A DNA stretch of 64,000 bases from Dietzia lutea (GCF_003096075.1 NZ_CP015449.1:2411001-2475000), one strand, 5' to 3'. Counted from the first letter of the stretch, positions 7,894 through 15,599 are shown. The notes: generated by a model from the letters alone, not told the origin. Translations and numbers: made by a program.

Positions 7894-9111
7894 TCAGCCC
7901 ACCGCGCGCCGCAGCGGCTCGCGATGATGACGCCGCTGATCGTGGCGACCGGGGTCGGTGTCCAGGTCCTCGTGGTAGGTGTCGAGCCCGTCGAAGGCGG
8001 GGTCCTCGTCGTCGACCTCCAGCACCACCGCGCCGGGCCGGCGCAGCCGCGGCGGCACGATCGACAGCTCGTCGTCCTCGCGGGACTCCACGCCCAGCCG
8101 TGCGCGACGCATGCGCTCGACGCGACGGCGGCGCAGGCTCTCCTCCAGCTTCACCTGGCGACGCAGGTAGGTGAGGTACGCCGCGAGCAGCAGGACCGAA
8201 CCGCCGGCGAACCACCACACGGCCGGGACGGTGAGCAGTGCCAGGACCACGGCGACCACCGAGAGGCCCACGAGGATGAGGGCCGTGCGCTGCCGGGCGT
8301 GCGCGCGCTGCTCGGCGGCCTGCCGGTCCGCCATCGGGTCATAGGCCCCGCGCCCACGACGCCGCTCGGCGAAGTCCAGATCGGCGTCGGTGAGCTCCAC
8401 CTCGGGCTCGGCCGGACGCCGACGACCCCGATGGGTGAGCACGGCCTCCTCGTCGATGCCCGCCGCGTCCTCGGCATGACCCGTGGGCCCGGCCGACCGC
8501 TCCCCCGCGGAGCGTTCGACCAGCTCGCCGTCGACGACCACCGGCCGGCGCGCGTCCTCGTCCGCGTCCACGCCGGCGTCATCCACACGCACGTCACCGA
8601 CCTCGGCGGCCACGGCCGACGCGCTCCGCTCCGACACGGAGTCCACCGCGCGCACCGAGTCGCGCTCGTCCGCCACCACGACCGCCGGGATCTCGGAGGT
8701 GATCTCCTCCGAGGCCTGCTCGTCGCCGTGGACACGCTCGCCCCCGGCCGCGGCGGCGCGCCGCTCCTCCATGGCGCGGCGCACGGCCTCGCCACGGCGG
8801 CCGGCCGCCTCGCGGCGCAGGGTCTGCTCGAGCAGGTGCTCCCACGTCTCGGTGTCGAGCAGCTCGGCGTCCGTCGCGCCCGCCCCGGTGGGCAACCCGA
8901 AGACCGACTCCTCGGACTCGACCTGCACGGGATCGGCCGCGGCGCGCCCACGACTGGGCACCAGGCGGCCGGAGCCGCCGGAGTACAGCGTGCGCGTCTG
9001 TGCCAGCGCGTCACCGGTGCGGCGGATGGGATTGCGCGACCGGATGAGCATCGGCGCGAGGACGAACAGCCAGACCACCACCAGCAGGATGATCAGCAGC
9101 GAGCTCGACAT
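7894..9111 (-). CDS. glpR: GlpR, membrane receptor for the gephyrin-like protein Glp
   Basis: The 405-residue protein has an N-terminal helix (residues 5-22), a long acidic and Arg-rich disordered cytoplasmic segment (about 30-265), two adjacent helices (about 273-310) and a charged tail. This layout matches the GlpR/SepX family. In Corynebacterium, GlpR binds the MoeA-like protein Glp and links the FtsZ ring to polar growth; Streptomyces SepX is related. Here it lies two genes downstream of glp with rimJ between, as for Rv0994-Rv0995-Rv0996. The ATG has GAGGAGG eight bases upstream, and a TACGGT box about 57 bases upstream suggests a private promoter. The identification uses architecture and synteny because disordered regions diverge quickly. 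Confidence 0.75.
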   Translation of the reverse strand: MSSSLLIILLVVVWLFVLAPMLIRSRNPIRRTGDALAQTRTLYSGGSGRLVPSRGRAAADPVQVESEESVFGLPTGAGATDAELLDTETWEHLLEQTLRREAAGRRGEAVRRAMEERRAAAAGGERVHGDEQASEEITSEIPAVVVADERDSVRAVDSVSERSASAVAAEVGDVRVDDAGVDADEDARRPVVVDGELVERSAGERSAGPTGHAEDAAGIDEEAVLTHRGRRRPAEPEVELTDADLDFAERRRGRGAYDPMADRQAAEQRAHARQRTALILVGLSVVAVVLALLTVPAVWWFAGGSVLLLAAYLTYLRRQVKLEESLRRRRVERMRRARLGVESREDDELSIVPPRLRRPGAVVLEVDDEDPAFDGLDTYHEDLDTDPGRHDQRRHHREPLRRAVG

Positions 9112-9167
9112 CGATCAGGCCTCCTCGAGCGTCTACCCCGACTCGGGACGTCGTGGTGAGGCTCCAA

Positions 9168-9173
9168 CCGTAA
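9168..9173 (-). promoter_or_regulatory. -10 box candidate for glpR
   Basis: TACGGT on the minus strand lies 57 bases upstream of the glpR ATG in the 120-base gap after rimJ, giving a short 5' leader that contains the GAGGAGG ribosome-binding site. Confidence 0.3.
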
Positions 9174-9231
9174 CGGCGCGCGAGCCCGGTGAAGCGGCGG
9201 CGCGCCGCAGGTCACGATGCTCAGGACATCC

Positions 9232-9912
9232 TCAGACGCGCCGGGCCCGGCCGGCCTGGACGAGCGCCGCCGCCGCGCCCCGACCGTGCTCCTCGCGGGT
9301 GCGGGCGACCAGGAGGTGATCGCGCCACGCACCGTCCACGTGGAGGTAGCGCCGCAGCAGCCCCTCCTCGCGGAACCCACACCTCTCGAGCACCACGCGG
9401 CTGGCCGTGTTCTCCGGCCGGACGGTCGCCTCCACGCGGTGGAGGGCACCCGGGCCGAGGGCGTGGTCCACGCCGAGCGCCAGCGCGGCGGTGGCCACCC
9501 CGCCGCCGACGAACGGGCGGCCGACCCAGTACCCGATCCAGCCGGAGTGCAGGGCACCCCGGGTGATGCCGCCCACGGTGAGCTGGCCGCAGAAGCGGCC
9601 GTCGAGTTCGATGGCGGCGGGCAGGGTCGCCCCGGCGCGGGCGTAGCGCCGGAGCTGGGCGTGGATGGGCGGCCAGGCGCGCGCCGAGTTGTTCTCGTGC
9701 CACCGGCCCTCGACGGTCGGCTCCCACGGTTCGAGGTAATCCCGCTCGAACAGACGCAGCGCCGACCAGGCGCGCGCGTCCCGTCGGCGGACCGGCCGCA
9801 GGGTGACGACGCCCGCGGGCACGCGCAGCGGCCCGGCCTCGAGGGGCCACCCGGGATGGGCCGCCGTGTCGGCGGTCAACACGTCCCACACGCCGCTCAC
9901 GCCCCGGTTCAC
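9232..9912 (-). CDS. rimJ: RimJ/RimL-type GNAT N-acetyltransferase
   Basis: The 226-residue GNAT-fold protein is predicted to acetylate a protein N-terminus (RimJ acts on ribosomal protein S5). The N-terminal LRPVRRRDARAWSALR is the usual start of the fold; the acetyl-CoA loop falls around VGGGVATAALALGVDHALG, and RVEATVRPENTASRVVLERCGF is a strong family match. The GTG start overlaps the stop of glp (GTGA), so the genes are co-translated. Its conserved place between glp and glpR suggests a shared transcription unit rather than shared function, although acetylation of a division protein cannot be excluded. Confidence 0.85.
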   Translation of the reverse strand: MNRGVSGVWDVLTADTAAHPGWPLEAGPLRVPAGVVTLRPVRRRDARAWSALRLFERDYLEPWEPTVEGRWHENNSARAWPPIHAQLRRYARAGATLPAAIELDGRFCGQLTVGGITRGALHSGWIGYWVGRPFVGGGVATAALALGVDHALGPGALHRVEATVRPENTASRVVLERCGFREEGLLRRYLHVDGAWRDHLLVARTREEHGRGAAAALVQAGRARRV

Positions 9913-11168
9913 CCCCGCTGGGCGAGGAACATCACGTCGACCTCGTCACCCGCCCTCACGGCGGTGACGCCCGGATCGATCACGACGAGGCAGTTGGCCT
10001 CCGCGAGCGACGCGAGCAGGTGGGTCGACGCCCCCTGCGCGCCGCCGAGTGCGCGGACCAGGTACTCACCGGTGTCCGTGTCGCGCATGAGCTGCCCGCG
10101 CAGGTAGCCGCGACGCCCCTCGACCGACGAGATGGGGGCGACCGTGCGGGCGCGGACGGTGCGGCGCATGGGCTGGCGCTTGCCCAGCGCGATGCGGATG
10201 AGGGGCCGCACCATGATCTCGAACACCACCAGCGCGCTCACCGGGTTGGACGGCAGCAGGAAGGTGGGGACCTCGTCGCGACCGAGCCGGCCGAAGCCCT
10301 GCACCGACCCGGGGTGCATGGCGACCCGGTTCACCTCGATCTGCCCGAGCTCGGCCATGACCTGGCGGATCCGGGTGGTGGCCTCTCCGCCGGCGGCGCC
10401 GGAGACCACGACGAGTTCACTGCGGACGAGCTGACCCTCCAGCACCTCGCGCAGTCGTGACGGCTCGGTGCTGGCGATGCCCACCCGGTGGACGTCGGCA
10501 CCGGCGTCACGCCCGGCGGCGGTGAGGGCGTAGGAGTTGACGTCGTAGACCTGCCCGATGCCGGGCCGGCCGTCGACGTCCACGAGTTCGTCGCCCACGG
10601 AGATGACCGACATGCGCGGCTTGGGGTGCACGAGCACCTTGGCGCGGCCGACGGAGGCGAGAAGGCCGACCTGGGCGGGACCGATGATGCTGCCGGCGCG
10701 GACGGCCACGTCGCCGGGTTGGACGTCGTCGCCGATGCGGCGGACGTAGTCACCGGTGCGGACGGTGCGGGTCGGGACGATCTGCCGGCCGTCGGGGGTG
10801 GCCCAGCCGATCGGCAGGACCGCGTCGGCGAGAGTCGGCAGCGGCGCGCCGGTGTCGACGCGCACGGTCTGACCGGGCTGCAGCCGGATGGGCTGGCGGG
10901 AGCCGGCGGTGATCTGACCGACCACGGGCAGGGCCACGGGGCCGTCCGGCGCGTCACCGCCCCGGTCGCCAGGGCCGTCGGGCCGGACGTCGACGCTGCG
11001 CACCGCATAACCGTCGATCGCGGCCTGGTCGAACGACGGGAGCGGGCGCTCGGCCACGACCTCCTCGGCGCACAGCAGACCCTGCGCCTCGGAGATCGCC
11101 ACGCGCACGGGACGCGGGGCGACCGCGGCCGCCGTCACCAGAGCCAGCTGTTCCTCGACGGAGCGCAC
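9909..11168 (-). CDS. glp: Gephyrin-like molybdotransferase Glp (MoeA1 type)
   Basis: The 419-residue MoeA/gephyrin-fold protein has an N-terminal linker domain with PLPSFDQAAIDGYAVR (about residues 41-56), a MoeA domain beginning at MSVISVGDELVDVDGRPG, and a C-terminal beta barrel. MoeA normally inserts molybdenum into molybdopterin. The Corynebacteriales Glp branch also binds FtsZ and the receptor GlpR. The canonical SGGxSxG loop reads SGAAGG here and LPGNPVSA reads LPSNPVSA, a degenerate active site suited to a structural role. I chose GTG 11168 because AAAGGAG lies six bases upstream and the family begins with RSVEEQLA; the frame extends upstream to 11195. GalU is just upstream. Confidence 0.88.
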   Translation of the reverse strand: MRSVEEQLALVTAAAVAPRPVRVAISEAQGLLCAEEVVAERPLPSFDQAAIDGYAVRSVDVRPDGPGDRGGDAPDGPVALPVVGQITAGSRQPIRLQPGQTVRVDTGAPLPTLADAVLPIGWATPDGRQIVPTRTVRTGDYVRRIGDDVQPGDVAVRAGSIIGPAQVGLLASVGRAKVLVHPKPRMSVISVGDELVDVDGRPGIGQVYDVNSYALTAAGRDAGADVHRVGIASTEPSRLREVLEGQLVRSELVVVSGAAGGEATTRIRQVMAELGQIEVNRVAMHPGSVQGFGRLGRDEVPTFLLPSNPVSALVVFEIMVRPLIRIALGKRQPMRRTVRARTVAPISSVEGRRGYLRGQLMRDTDTGEYLVRALGGAQGASTHLLASLAEANCLVVIDPGVTAVRAGDEVDVMFLAQRG

Positions 11169-11235
11169 CAGGTGCTCCTTTCCCGTACCCGTCACCGCCC
11201 GCGCGAGCGGACCCGCCTCACCAGTGGAAAAGGGG

Positions 11236-12135
11236 TTACGCCCCCAGTCGGCCCGCGAGCCACTCGCGGAGGTCGTCCGCGTACGCCGGGTTGTCCAGCG
11301 CGAAGTCCACGCACGCCTTGATGTAGCCGCCCGGGTTGCCCAGGTCGTGGCGGGTGCCGTCGTGGACCACCACGTGCACGGGGTGCCCCTCGTCGATGAG
11401 CAGGTCGATCGCGTCGGTAATCTGGATCTCCCCGCCGGCGCCCGGCTCGGTGCGACGCAGCGCGTCGAAGATCGCGCGGTCGAGCACGTACCGCCCGGCC
11501 GCGGCGAGGTTGGAGGGCGCGTCCTCGGCGGCCGGCTTCTCGACCATGCCGAGCACCTTCTTCACCGACGGGTCGTCGGTGTCCTCCACCTCGAACACGC
11601 CGTAGGAGGAGACGTTGTCCGGGTCCACCTCGAACGCGCACAGCACGCTGCCGCCGCGCTCGGCGCGGACGGCGTTCATCTGGCCGAGGATCCCGAACGG
11701 CAGCACCAGGTCGTCCGGCAGCAGCACCGCCACGGCCTGCTCCTCGGCGCCGAGCACCGACTCGACCTGCGCGATCGCGTGCCCCAGGCCCAGGGGCTCG
11801 TCCTGACGGACGTCGACGACCTCGATGAGCCCGGGCGCGCGCTGGACCTTGTGTAGCAGGACGTCCTTGCCGCGGTCCTCGAGCGTGCCCTCGAGGACGG
11901 AGTCCTCGGCGAAGTGCGCCATCACGCCGACCTTGCGCTCGGAAGTGACGATCGCGAGCCGCCCGGCCCCCGCCTCGGTGGCCTCCTCGGCGATGAGCTC
12001 GATCCCCGGCGTGTCCACGACGGGCAGGAGCTCCTTGGGCACCGTCTTGGTGGCGGGCAGGAACCGGGTCCCGAGACCGGCCGCCGGGACGACGGCGGTC
12101 CGGAACTGCGGCGCGGGTGAGGTGTCGGACGTCAT
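11236..12135 (-). CDS. galU: UTP-glucose-1-phosphate uridylyltransferase
   Basis: The 299-residue enzyme makes UDP-glucose from UTP and glucose 1-phosphate, feeding trehalose, glycogen and cell-envelope glycan synthesis. The nucleotide-binding motif AAGLGTRFLPATKTVPKEL (about residues 18-36) is perfect, and VEKPAAEDAPSNLAAAGRYVL is the usual sugar-binding region. It starts at ATG 12135 because TAAGGT lies seven bases upstream; a longer frame upstream has no family sequence. It leads the run galU-glp-rimJ-glpR and is divergent from the 5-formyl-THF cyclo-ligase gene, an arrangement shared with mycobacteria (Rv0992c-Rv0993). Confidence 0.95.
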   Translation of the reverse strand: MTSDTSPAPQFRTAVVPAAGLGTRFLPATKTVPKELLPVVDTPGIELIAEEATEAGAGRLAIVTSERKVGVMAHFAEDSVLEGTLEDRGKDVLLHKVQRAPGLIEVVDVRQDEPLGLGHAIAQVESVLGAEEQAVAVLLPDDLVLPFGILGQMNAVRAERGGSVLCAFEVDPDNVSSYGVFEVEDTDDPSVKKVLGMVEKPAAEDAPSNLAAAGRYVLDRAIFDALRRTEPGAGGEIQITDAIDLLIDEGHPVHVVVHDGTRHDLGNPGGYIKACVDFALDNPAYADDLREWLAGRLGA

Positions 12136-12142
12136 GGCGACC

Positions 12143-12148
12143 ACCTTA
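12143..12148 (-). promoter_or_regulatory. -10 box for leaderless galU
   Basis: TAAGGT on the minus strand ends seven bases before ATG 12135. Confidence 0.5.
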
Positions 12149-12200
12149 GACCGCGTACCCGGCACCCACGGGTGACGCCACGCGCGGCAGACTGTGGCTC

Positions 12201-12827
12201 ATGCCGCAGGACGAGCCCGACGTCGGCGCGGGGCCCACCGCCGACGCGGCCGTGAAGGCACGGTTGCGCCGGGAGGTCCTCGCGCGCCGCGCCGCCGTGC
12301 CCGCGCCGGTGCGCGTCCGGCGTGACCGGGCCATCCTCGACCACCTGGCGGGGATCGTCACCGCGGGGATGGTCGTCTGTGCGTACGTGCCCGACGACGA
12401 CGAGGCCGGCGGGCGGGGTCTGCCGGAGGAGCTGGCGCGCCGCGGTGCGCGGGTACTATTGCCCGTCTCCCCGGCGCGCGGCCCGGTGGAGTGGGCTGCG
12501 TACGCCGGGCCGGCGGATCTGGTTCGGGGCCGGTTCGGCATCCTCGTGCCGTCAGCGCCGCCGGGGGACCCGGAACTCATCGCCGACGCCGACCTCGTAC
12601 TGGTGCCGGCCGTGGCCGTCGACCGTTCCGGGACGCGGCTCGGGCGGGGCGGCGGCTACTACGACCGCTCGCTCGCACTCGTCGGGCCCCGCACCCGACT
12701 CCTCGCGCTGGCCGACACGGAGAACGTCCTCGAGCACATCCCCGCCGAGGCCCACGACCGGCCCGTGCACGGCGCCATCACGCCGGACGGGGTTCTCGAC
12801 TTCGGAACTTGGCACTCGCCGGAGTAG
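12201..12827 (+). CDS. 5-formyltetrahydrofolate cyclo-ligase
   Basis: The 208-residue enzyme converts 5-formyl-THF to 5,10-methenyl-THF with ATP, returning stored folate to one-carbon metabolism. It opens with the family's basic helix (VKARLRREVLARRAA), and the ATP/Mg loop RLGRGGGYYDRSL is at about residues 150-162. It is divergent from galU. Its last codons are unusual: the left arm of a CIRCE operator encodes part of the C-terminal TWHSPE and the right arm starts inside the stop codon, so this 3' end is probably held by selection on the downstream promoter as well as on the protein. Confidence 0.9.
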   Translation: MPQDEPDVGAGPTADAAVKARLRREVLARRAAVPAPVRVRRDRAILDHLAGIVTAGMVVCAYVPDDDEAGGRGLPEELARRGARVLLPVSPARGPVEWAAYAGPADLVRGRFGILVPSAPPGDPELIADADLVLVPAVAVDRSGTRLGRGGGYYDRSLALVGPRTRLLALADTENVLEHIPAEAHDRPVHGAITPDGVLDFGTWHSPE

Positions 12828-12835
12828 AGTGCCAA
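12809..12835 (+). promoter_or_regulatory. CIRCE operator (HrcA binding site) for ruc
   Basis: TTGGCACTC-N9-GAGTGCCAA is a perfect 9-9-9 inverted repeat. The consensus CIRCE is TTAGCACTC-N9-GAGTGCTAA, so each arm differs by one base and symmetry is kept. It overlaps the stop codon of the cyclo-ligase gene and lies 30 bases upstream of the ruc ATG, where bound HrcA would block transcription until heat stress releases it. Confidence 0.8.
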
Positions 12836-12864
12836 TCACAATCCGATACGTCTCGGGAGGCCAG

Positions 12865-13251
12865 ATGCCCACCTACTCCTACCGGTGCCGCGACTGTGGC
12901 GTCGCCTTCGACATCCAGCAGTCCTTCGACGAGGACTCGCTGACGGTCTGCCCGCAGTGCGACGGCGGCCTGCGCAAGCTCTTCAACACGGTCGGTGTCG
13001 TCTTCAAGGGCTCCGGCTTCTACCGCACGGATAGTCGCGGCGCCGGCGAGGGCGGCTCGTCCGGCTCGGGTTCGTCCGGGTCCGGTTCCTCGGGCGGCTC
13101 CTCGAACGGCAGCTCCTCGAACGGCTCGTCGAGCGGCGGTTCCTCGTCCACCGGGTCCTCGGGATCAGGGTCCGGTTCGGGCTCGAGCGCGACCGCCGGT
13201 GCCGGCTCGTCCTCGGGCTCGTCCAGCTCGTCGTCGTCCTCGTCGTCGTAA
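12865..13251 (+). CDS. ruc: Ruc-like redox-regulated zinc-ribbon chaperone (FmdB family, Ser/Gly tail)
   Basis: The 128-residue protein has an FmdB-type zinc ribbon at the N-terminus (C8-x2-C11 and C29-x2-C32) and, from about residue 60, a disordered tail made almost wholly of Ser and Gly. This is the layout of M. tuberculosis Rv0991c (Ruc), a holdase chaperone activated when its zinc cysteines are oxidised. Ruc follows a 5-formyl-THF cyclo-ligase gene and is under heat-stress control there too. The ATG has GGGAGG four bases upstream, and a perfect CIRCE operator just before the gene predicts HrcA repression. The tail ends in ten consecutive serines. Other FmdB proteins lack such a tail, so the chaperone reading is favoured. 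Confidence 0.8.
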   Translation: MPTYSYRCRDCGVAFDIQQSFDEDSLTVCPQCDGGLRKLFNTVGVVFKGSGFYRTDSRGAGEGGSSGSGSSGSGSSGGSSNGSSSNGSSSGGSSSTGSSGSGSGSGSSATAGAGSSSGSSSSSSSSSS

Positions 13252-13290
13252 CCGACCTCGTAGTCGACCTCCCCACCCCTGCTCGCAGTC

Positions 13291-13330
13291 GCTCCCGCGC
13301 CTGGCGCCTCGCTCCCGCGCCTGAGCACTC
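13291..13330 (+). repeat. 20-bp tandem repeat, two copies
   Basis: Copies at 13291-13310 and 13311-13330 share GCTCCCGCGCCTG and the final CTC, differing only in the four bases between. The unit abuts the large palindrome at 13332. Confidence 0.6.
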
Positions 13331-13331
13331 G

Positions 13332-13411
13332 GAACGCAGCCGCTCCTGGGCATGGCGTCTCGCCCGCTCTTCGGGGTGTGCGAGACGCCATGGCGGGGAG
13401 CGGCTGCGTTC
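13332..13411. repeat. Large palindromic element, copy A
   Basis: Two perfect stems are stacked: GAACGCAGCCGCTCC (13332-13346) with its complement at 13397-13411, and CATGGCGTCTCGC (13351-13363) with 13380-13392, leaving a 16-base loop. Together 28 base pairs form. It could terminate ruc, but its core (GCGAGACGCCATG) recurs at 32929-32941, so it looks like one copy of a dispersed palindromic repeat. Confidence 0.7.
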
Positions 13412-13654
13412 ACCATGTCCCGCGCCCGGGACCCCGCCGCGCCCCCGGCCCCACGTCCGGGCCCGGCGGCTCCCCCTGCCCGACGGCCGTGACTCGGCGT
13501 CTCTCCACATCCCCGTCCGCCTCCACAGGTCTCTCGTGTGGGCGCTCGCGGCGCAGCCGTCGCCCGGAGCGTGCGGCTACGGTCTGACCGACACCGCCGG
13601 GCGACGGCGGCATCGCTGATCGCGCCGCGGGCGCGCCGACCGACGGGGGACCCC

Positions 13655-14203
13655 ATGCGCCGCACCATCGCCTCGGTGACCACGCCCGGGCGGTGGCGGC
13701 GGCGACGCACAGCTCGGATGGCGCTTGCGGCCGCGCTCGTGGTGGCAGCACCGTTCGTCGGCCGGTCCGATCCCGCGGAGACCACCGGTCCCCCGCCCGA
13801 CGCCGCGGCCTCTGTGACCGCCGCCCCCGACGGCGGCGCGGCACGACCCGTGCGGGTGGTGCCCATCGCCCTCGCCGATCCCGCCGTGGCCGACCTCCTG
13901 CAGCCCGGCGACCTCGTCGACCTCGTCTCCACGATCGACGCCGGGGCCGTCCCGGGTACCAGCGACTTCGGCGGGCAGGCGGCCCAGCGCCCTGCCGCGG
14001 ACGCTTCCGAGCACGGCGACGCGGATGCCGCCGGGCACGGCGCCGCCGGCGATCTCGTCGTCGCGCGTGCAGCCCGGGTACGCGACACCCCTGCCGGGCG
14101 TTCGGGTGCCCGATCCGTGCTGGTCGAGGTCCCCGAGGACCTAGCCGCCCACCTCGCCGCGACGGCCGCCACTAGCCCACTGGCCGTCGTCGTGCACGGC
14201 TGA
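13655..14203 (+). CDS. SAF-domain (CpaB/RcpC-like) exported protein, function unknown
   Basis: The 182-residue protein begins with a strongly basic stretch and a hydrophobic segment (about residues 20-36, ARMALAAALVVAAPFVG) that looks like a signal anchor. The remainder resembles the SAF domain of CpaB/FlgA proteins: VVPIALADPAVADLLQPGDLVDLVS, then a second half with VVARAARVRDTP and a C-terminal VEVPEDLAAHLAATAATSPLAVVVHG. CpaB proteins help assemble pili, but no pilus genes lie nearby. The middle (about 100-125) is low in complexity. ATG 13655 has GGGGGA upstream; earlier in-frame codons lack family sequence. The domain assignment is moderate and the function open. Confidence 0.55.
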   Translation: MRRTIASVTTPGRWRRRRTARMALAAALVVAAPFVGRSDPAETTGPPPDAAASVTAAPDGGAARPVRVVPIALADPAVADLLQPGDLVDLVSTIDAGAVPGTSDFGGQAAQRPAADASEHGDADAAGHGAAGDLVVARAARVRDTPAGRSGARSVLVEVPEDLAAHLAATAATSPLAVVVHG

Positions 14204-14297
14204 GCGGCCGAGCGCGGGTATTCCGCGGCGGCGTGTCCTGCTGATATCGTCCGTGCCGATTCGGCAGCGCGGTGACTACAGCTGACAGGGGCGGGCG

Positions 14298-14726
14298 ATG
14301 CTCAAGGGTTTCCGGGATTTCATCATGCAGGGCAACGTGATCGACCTGGCCGTGGCCGTCGTGATCGGCACCGCCTTCGCATCGATCGTCGACGCGTTCA
14401 CCAGCGCGATCATCAACCCGCTCATCGCCCTGCTCGGCGGCGACAAGGAGATCGGCTTCGCCGTCCAGCTCCTGCAGAACAACCCCGAGACGCTGATGGA
14501 CTTCGGGAGTCTCATCTCGGCGGTCATCAACTTCCTGCTCATCGCCGCCATCATCTACTTCGTGCTGGTGGGGCCGATGAACAAGATGAAGGAAGCCGCC
14601 GCCAGTCGGAAGGGCATCGAGGCCCCCGCCACGGACAACGAACTCCTCGTGGAGATCCGCGACCTGCTCGCCGGGCGGCCGCTCGCGCACCCCTCCGACC
14701 CCGAGAATCCAGCCAGCGAGTCCTGA
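14298..14726 (+). CDS. mscL: Large-conductance mechanosensitive channel
   Basis: The 142-residue MscL forms a pentameric pore that opens at near-lytic membrane tension. The amphipathic N-terminal helix MLKGFRDFIMQGNVIDLAVAVVIGTAF runs into TM1 with the glycine-rich gate, followed by FTSAIINPLIALLGG, a periplasmic loop, TM2 (about 75-98) and a charged cytoplasmic bundle with the PMNKMKEA motif. The tail is slightly longer than in E. coli. It is convergent with the moaB operon. Together with the MscS homologue at 1.7 kb the cell has both channel types. Confidence 0.96.
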   Translation: MLKGFRDFIMQGNVIDLAVAVVIGTAFASIVDAFTSAIINPLIALLGGDKEIGFAVQLLQNNPETLMDFGSLISAVINFLLIAAIIYFVLVGPMNKMKEAAASRKGIEAPATDNELLVEIRDLLAGRPLAHPSDPENPASES

Positions 14727-14814
14727 CGGCGTCGCTCGGGCGGTGTGCTGGCAGCTCCCCGGGGCGGACGTGCGCCGTCAGCGGGACGGGCTCAGTCATG
14801 GTGGCGGGGTGGGC

Positions 14815-15027
14815 TCAGTCGTGGTGGGGTGGGCGTTGCTCGCGCCACCAGTCGTCCCCGAGCCGGGTGTCCCTGCCGCGCGCCTCGTCGGAAGTGGTCT
14901 CCGGCAGCGTCTCGCCGAACACCTCGTCGATGCGCTTGCGGTCCGCGGCGCGGCGGTCGGCCCCGTTGTGGGTGGTCCCCCGGGGGCCGGTCCGCCGATC
15001 GTCGTCGGTGTCCCGCGAGCCGATCAC
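14815..15027 (-). CDS. Conserved small charged protein coupled to moaB
   Basis: This 70-residue protein is rich in Arg, Asp and Glu (RRAADRKRIDEVFGETLPETTSDEARG condenses to a helix then a polar loop) and ends in DDWWREQRPPHHD. I recall similar short proteins with an ETTSDE segment and a PPHH ending in related actinobacteria, but none has a known role to my knowledge. Its GTG overlaps the TGA of moaB (GTGA), so it is translated with moaB as the last gene of mprA-mprB-degP-moaB. The frame stays open upstream through moaB, which is shadow sequence. No domain is recognisable. Confidence 0.6.
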   Translation of the reverse strand: MIGSRDTDDDRRTGPRGTTHNGADRRAADRKRIDEVFGETLPETTSDEARGRDTRLGDDWWREQRPPHHD

Positions 15028-15599
15028 AGACCGTCGAAGCCCGACAGCTGCGCGACCACGTACGACACGAGCGGGCACAGCGTGGCCATCCCGTCGCGGA
15101 TGGCGGCCCGGCTCGGCGCGAGGTTCGCGACCACCGTGCTGCCGGAGACCCCCACGTGCCCGCGGGAGACGATCGAATCGACGGCACCCGCGGTGAGGCC
15201 GGACGAGCGGATGGCCTCGGCGATACCGGGCAGTCGCTGGTCGAGGATCTCCTCGGTGACCTCCGGCGTGATGTCGCGGGGGCCGACGCCGGTCCCGCCG
15301 ATGGTGACGACGAAGTCGAACCCGCCGACGACCGCGGTCTCGAGCGCCTTGCGGATCTCCGACTCGTCGGCCGCCACCCCGACGACGCCGCCCACGAGGA
15401 AGCCCTCCTCCTCGAGGAGCTCGGTGACCAGCGGGCCGATGAAGTCCTCCCGCTCCGGCATCCGGTCCGTGACCACCACGACCATCGCGCGGCCGGCGAT
15501 CGCCGGCTCCGGCGGCTCTACGGCCGTCGGGTCGAAGTCCACGTGCGTGGGAAGCTTGCGGCCTCCGGGCAGGGCCCTCGGATCGAATCTGGTGCTCAT
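15024..15599 (-). CDS. moaB: MoaB/MogA family molybdopterin-binding protein
   Basis: The 191-residue protein has the MogA/MoaB fold that binds molybdopterin and, in MogA, adenylylates it before metal insertion. The motif TIGGTGVGPRDITPEVT (about residues 96-112) is characteristic, and the C-terminal half carries SRAAIRDGMATLCPLVSYVV. The 35-residue N-terminal extension is typical of Corynebacteriales forms. Its ATG overlaps the degP stop (ATGA). Linkage to a stress protease rather than to other moa genes is conserved in mycobacteria (moaB2 next to pepD). Confidence 0.88.
   Translation of the reverse strand: MSTRFDPRALPGGRKLPTHVDFDPTAVEPPEPAIAGRAMVVVVTDRMPEREDFIGPLVTELLEEEGFLVGGVVGVAADESEIRKALETAVVGGFDFVVTIGGTGVGPRDITPEVTEEILDQRLPGIAEAIRSSGLTAGAVDSIVSRGHVGVSGSTVVANLAPSRAAIRDGMATLCPLVSYVVAQLSGFDGL

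Larger units (their letters stand above)
13252..13654. other. Non-coding spacer with tandem and inverted repeats
   Basis: This 403-base gap between ruc and the SAF-domain gene holds a 20-bp tandem repeat (13291-13330) and a large stem-loop (13332-13411). From 13412 to 13654 I see no convincing gene; the frames open there are GC artefacts rich in Arg and Pro. Confidence 0.6.

Noticed and set aside
11169-11195. Start of glp at GTG 11195
   Set aside because: The GTG at 11168 has AAAGGAG six bases upstream and gives the family N-terminus RSVEEQLA.
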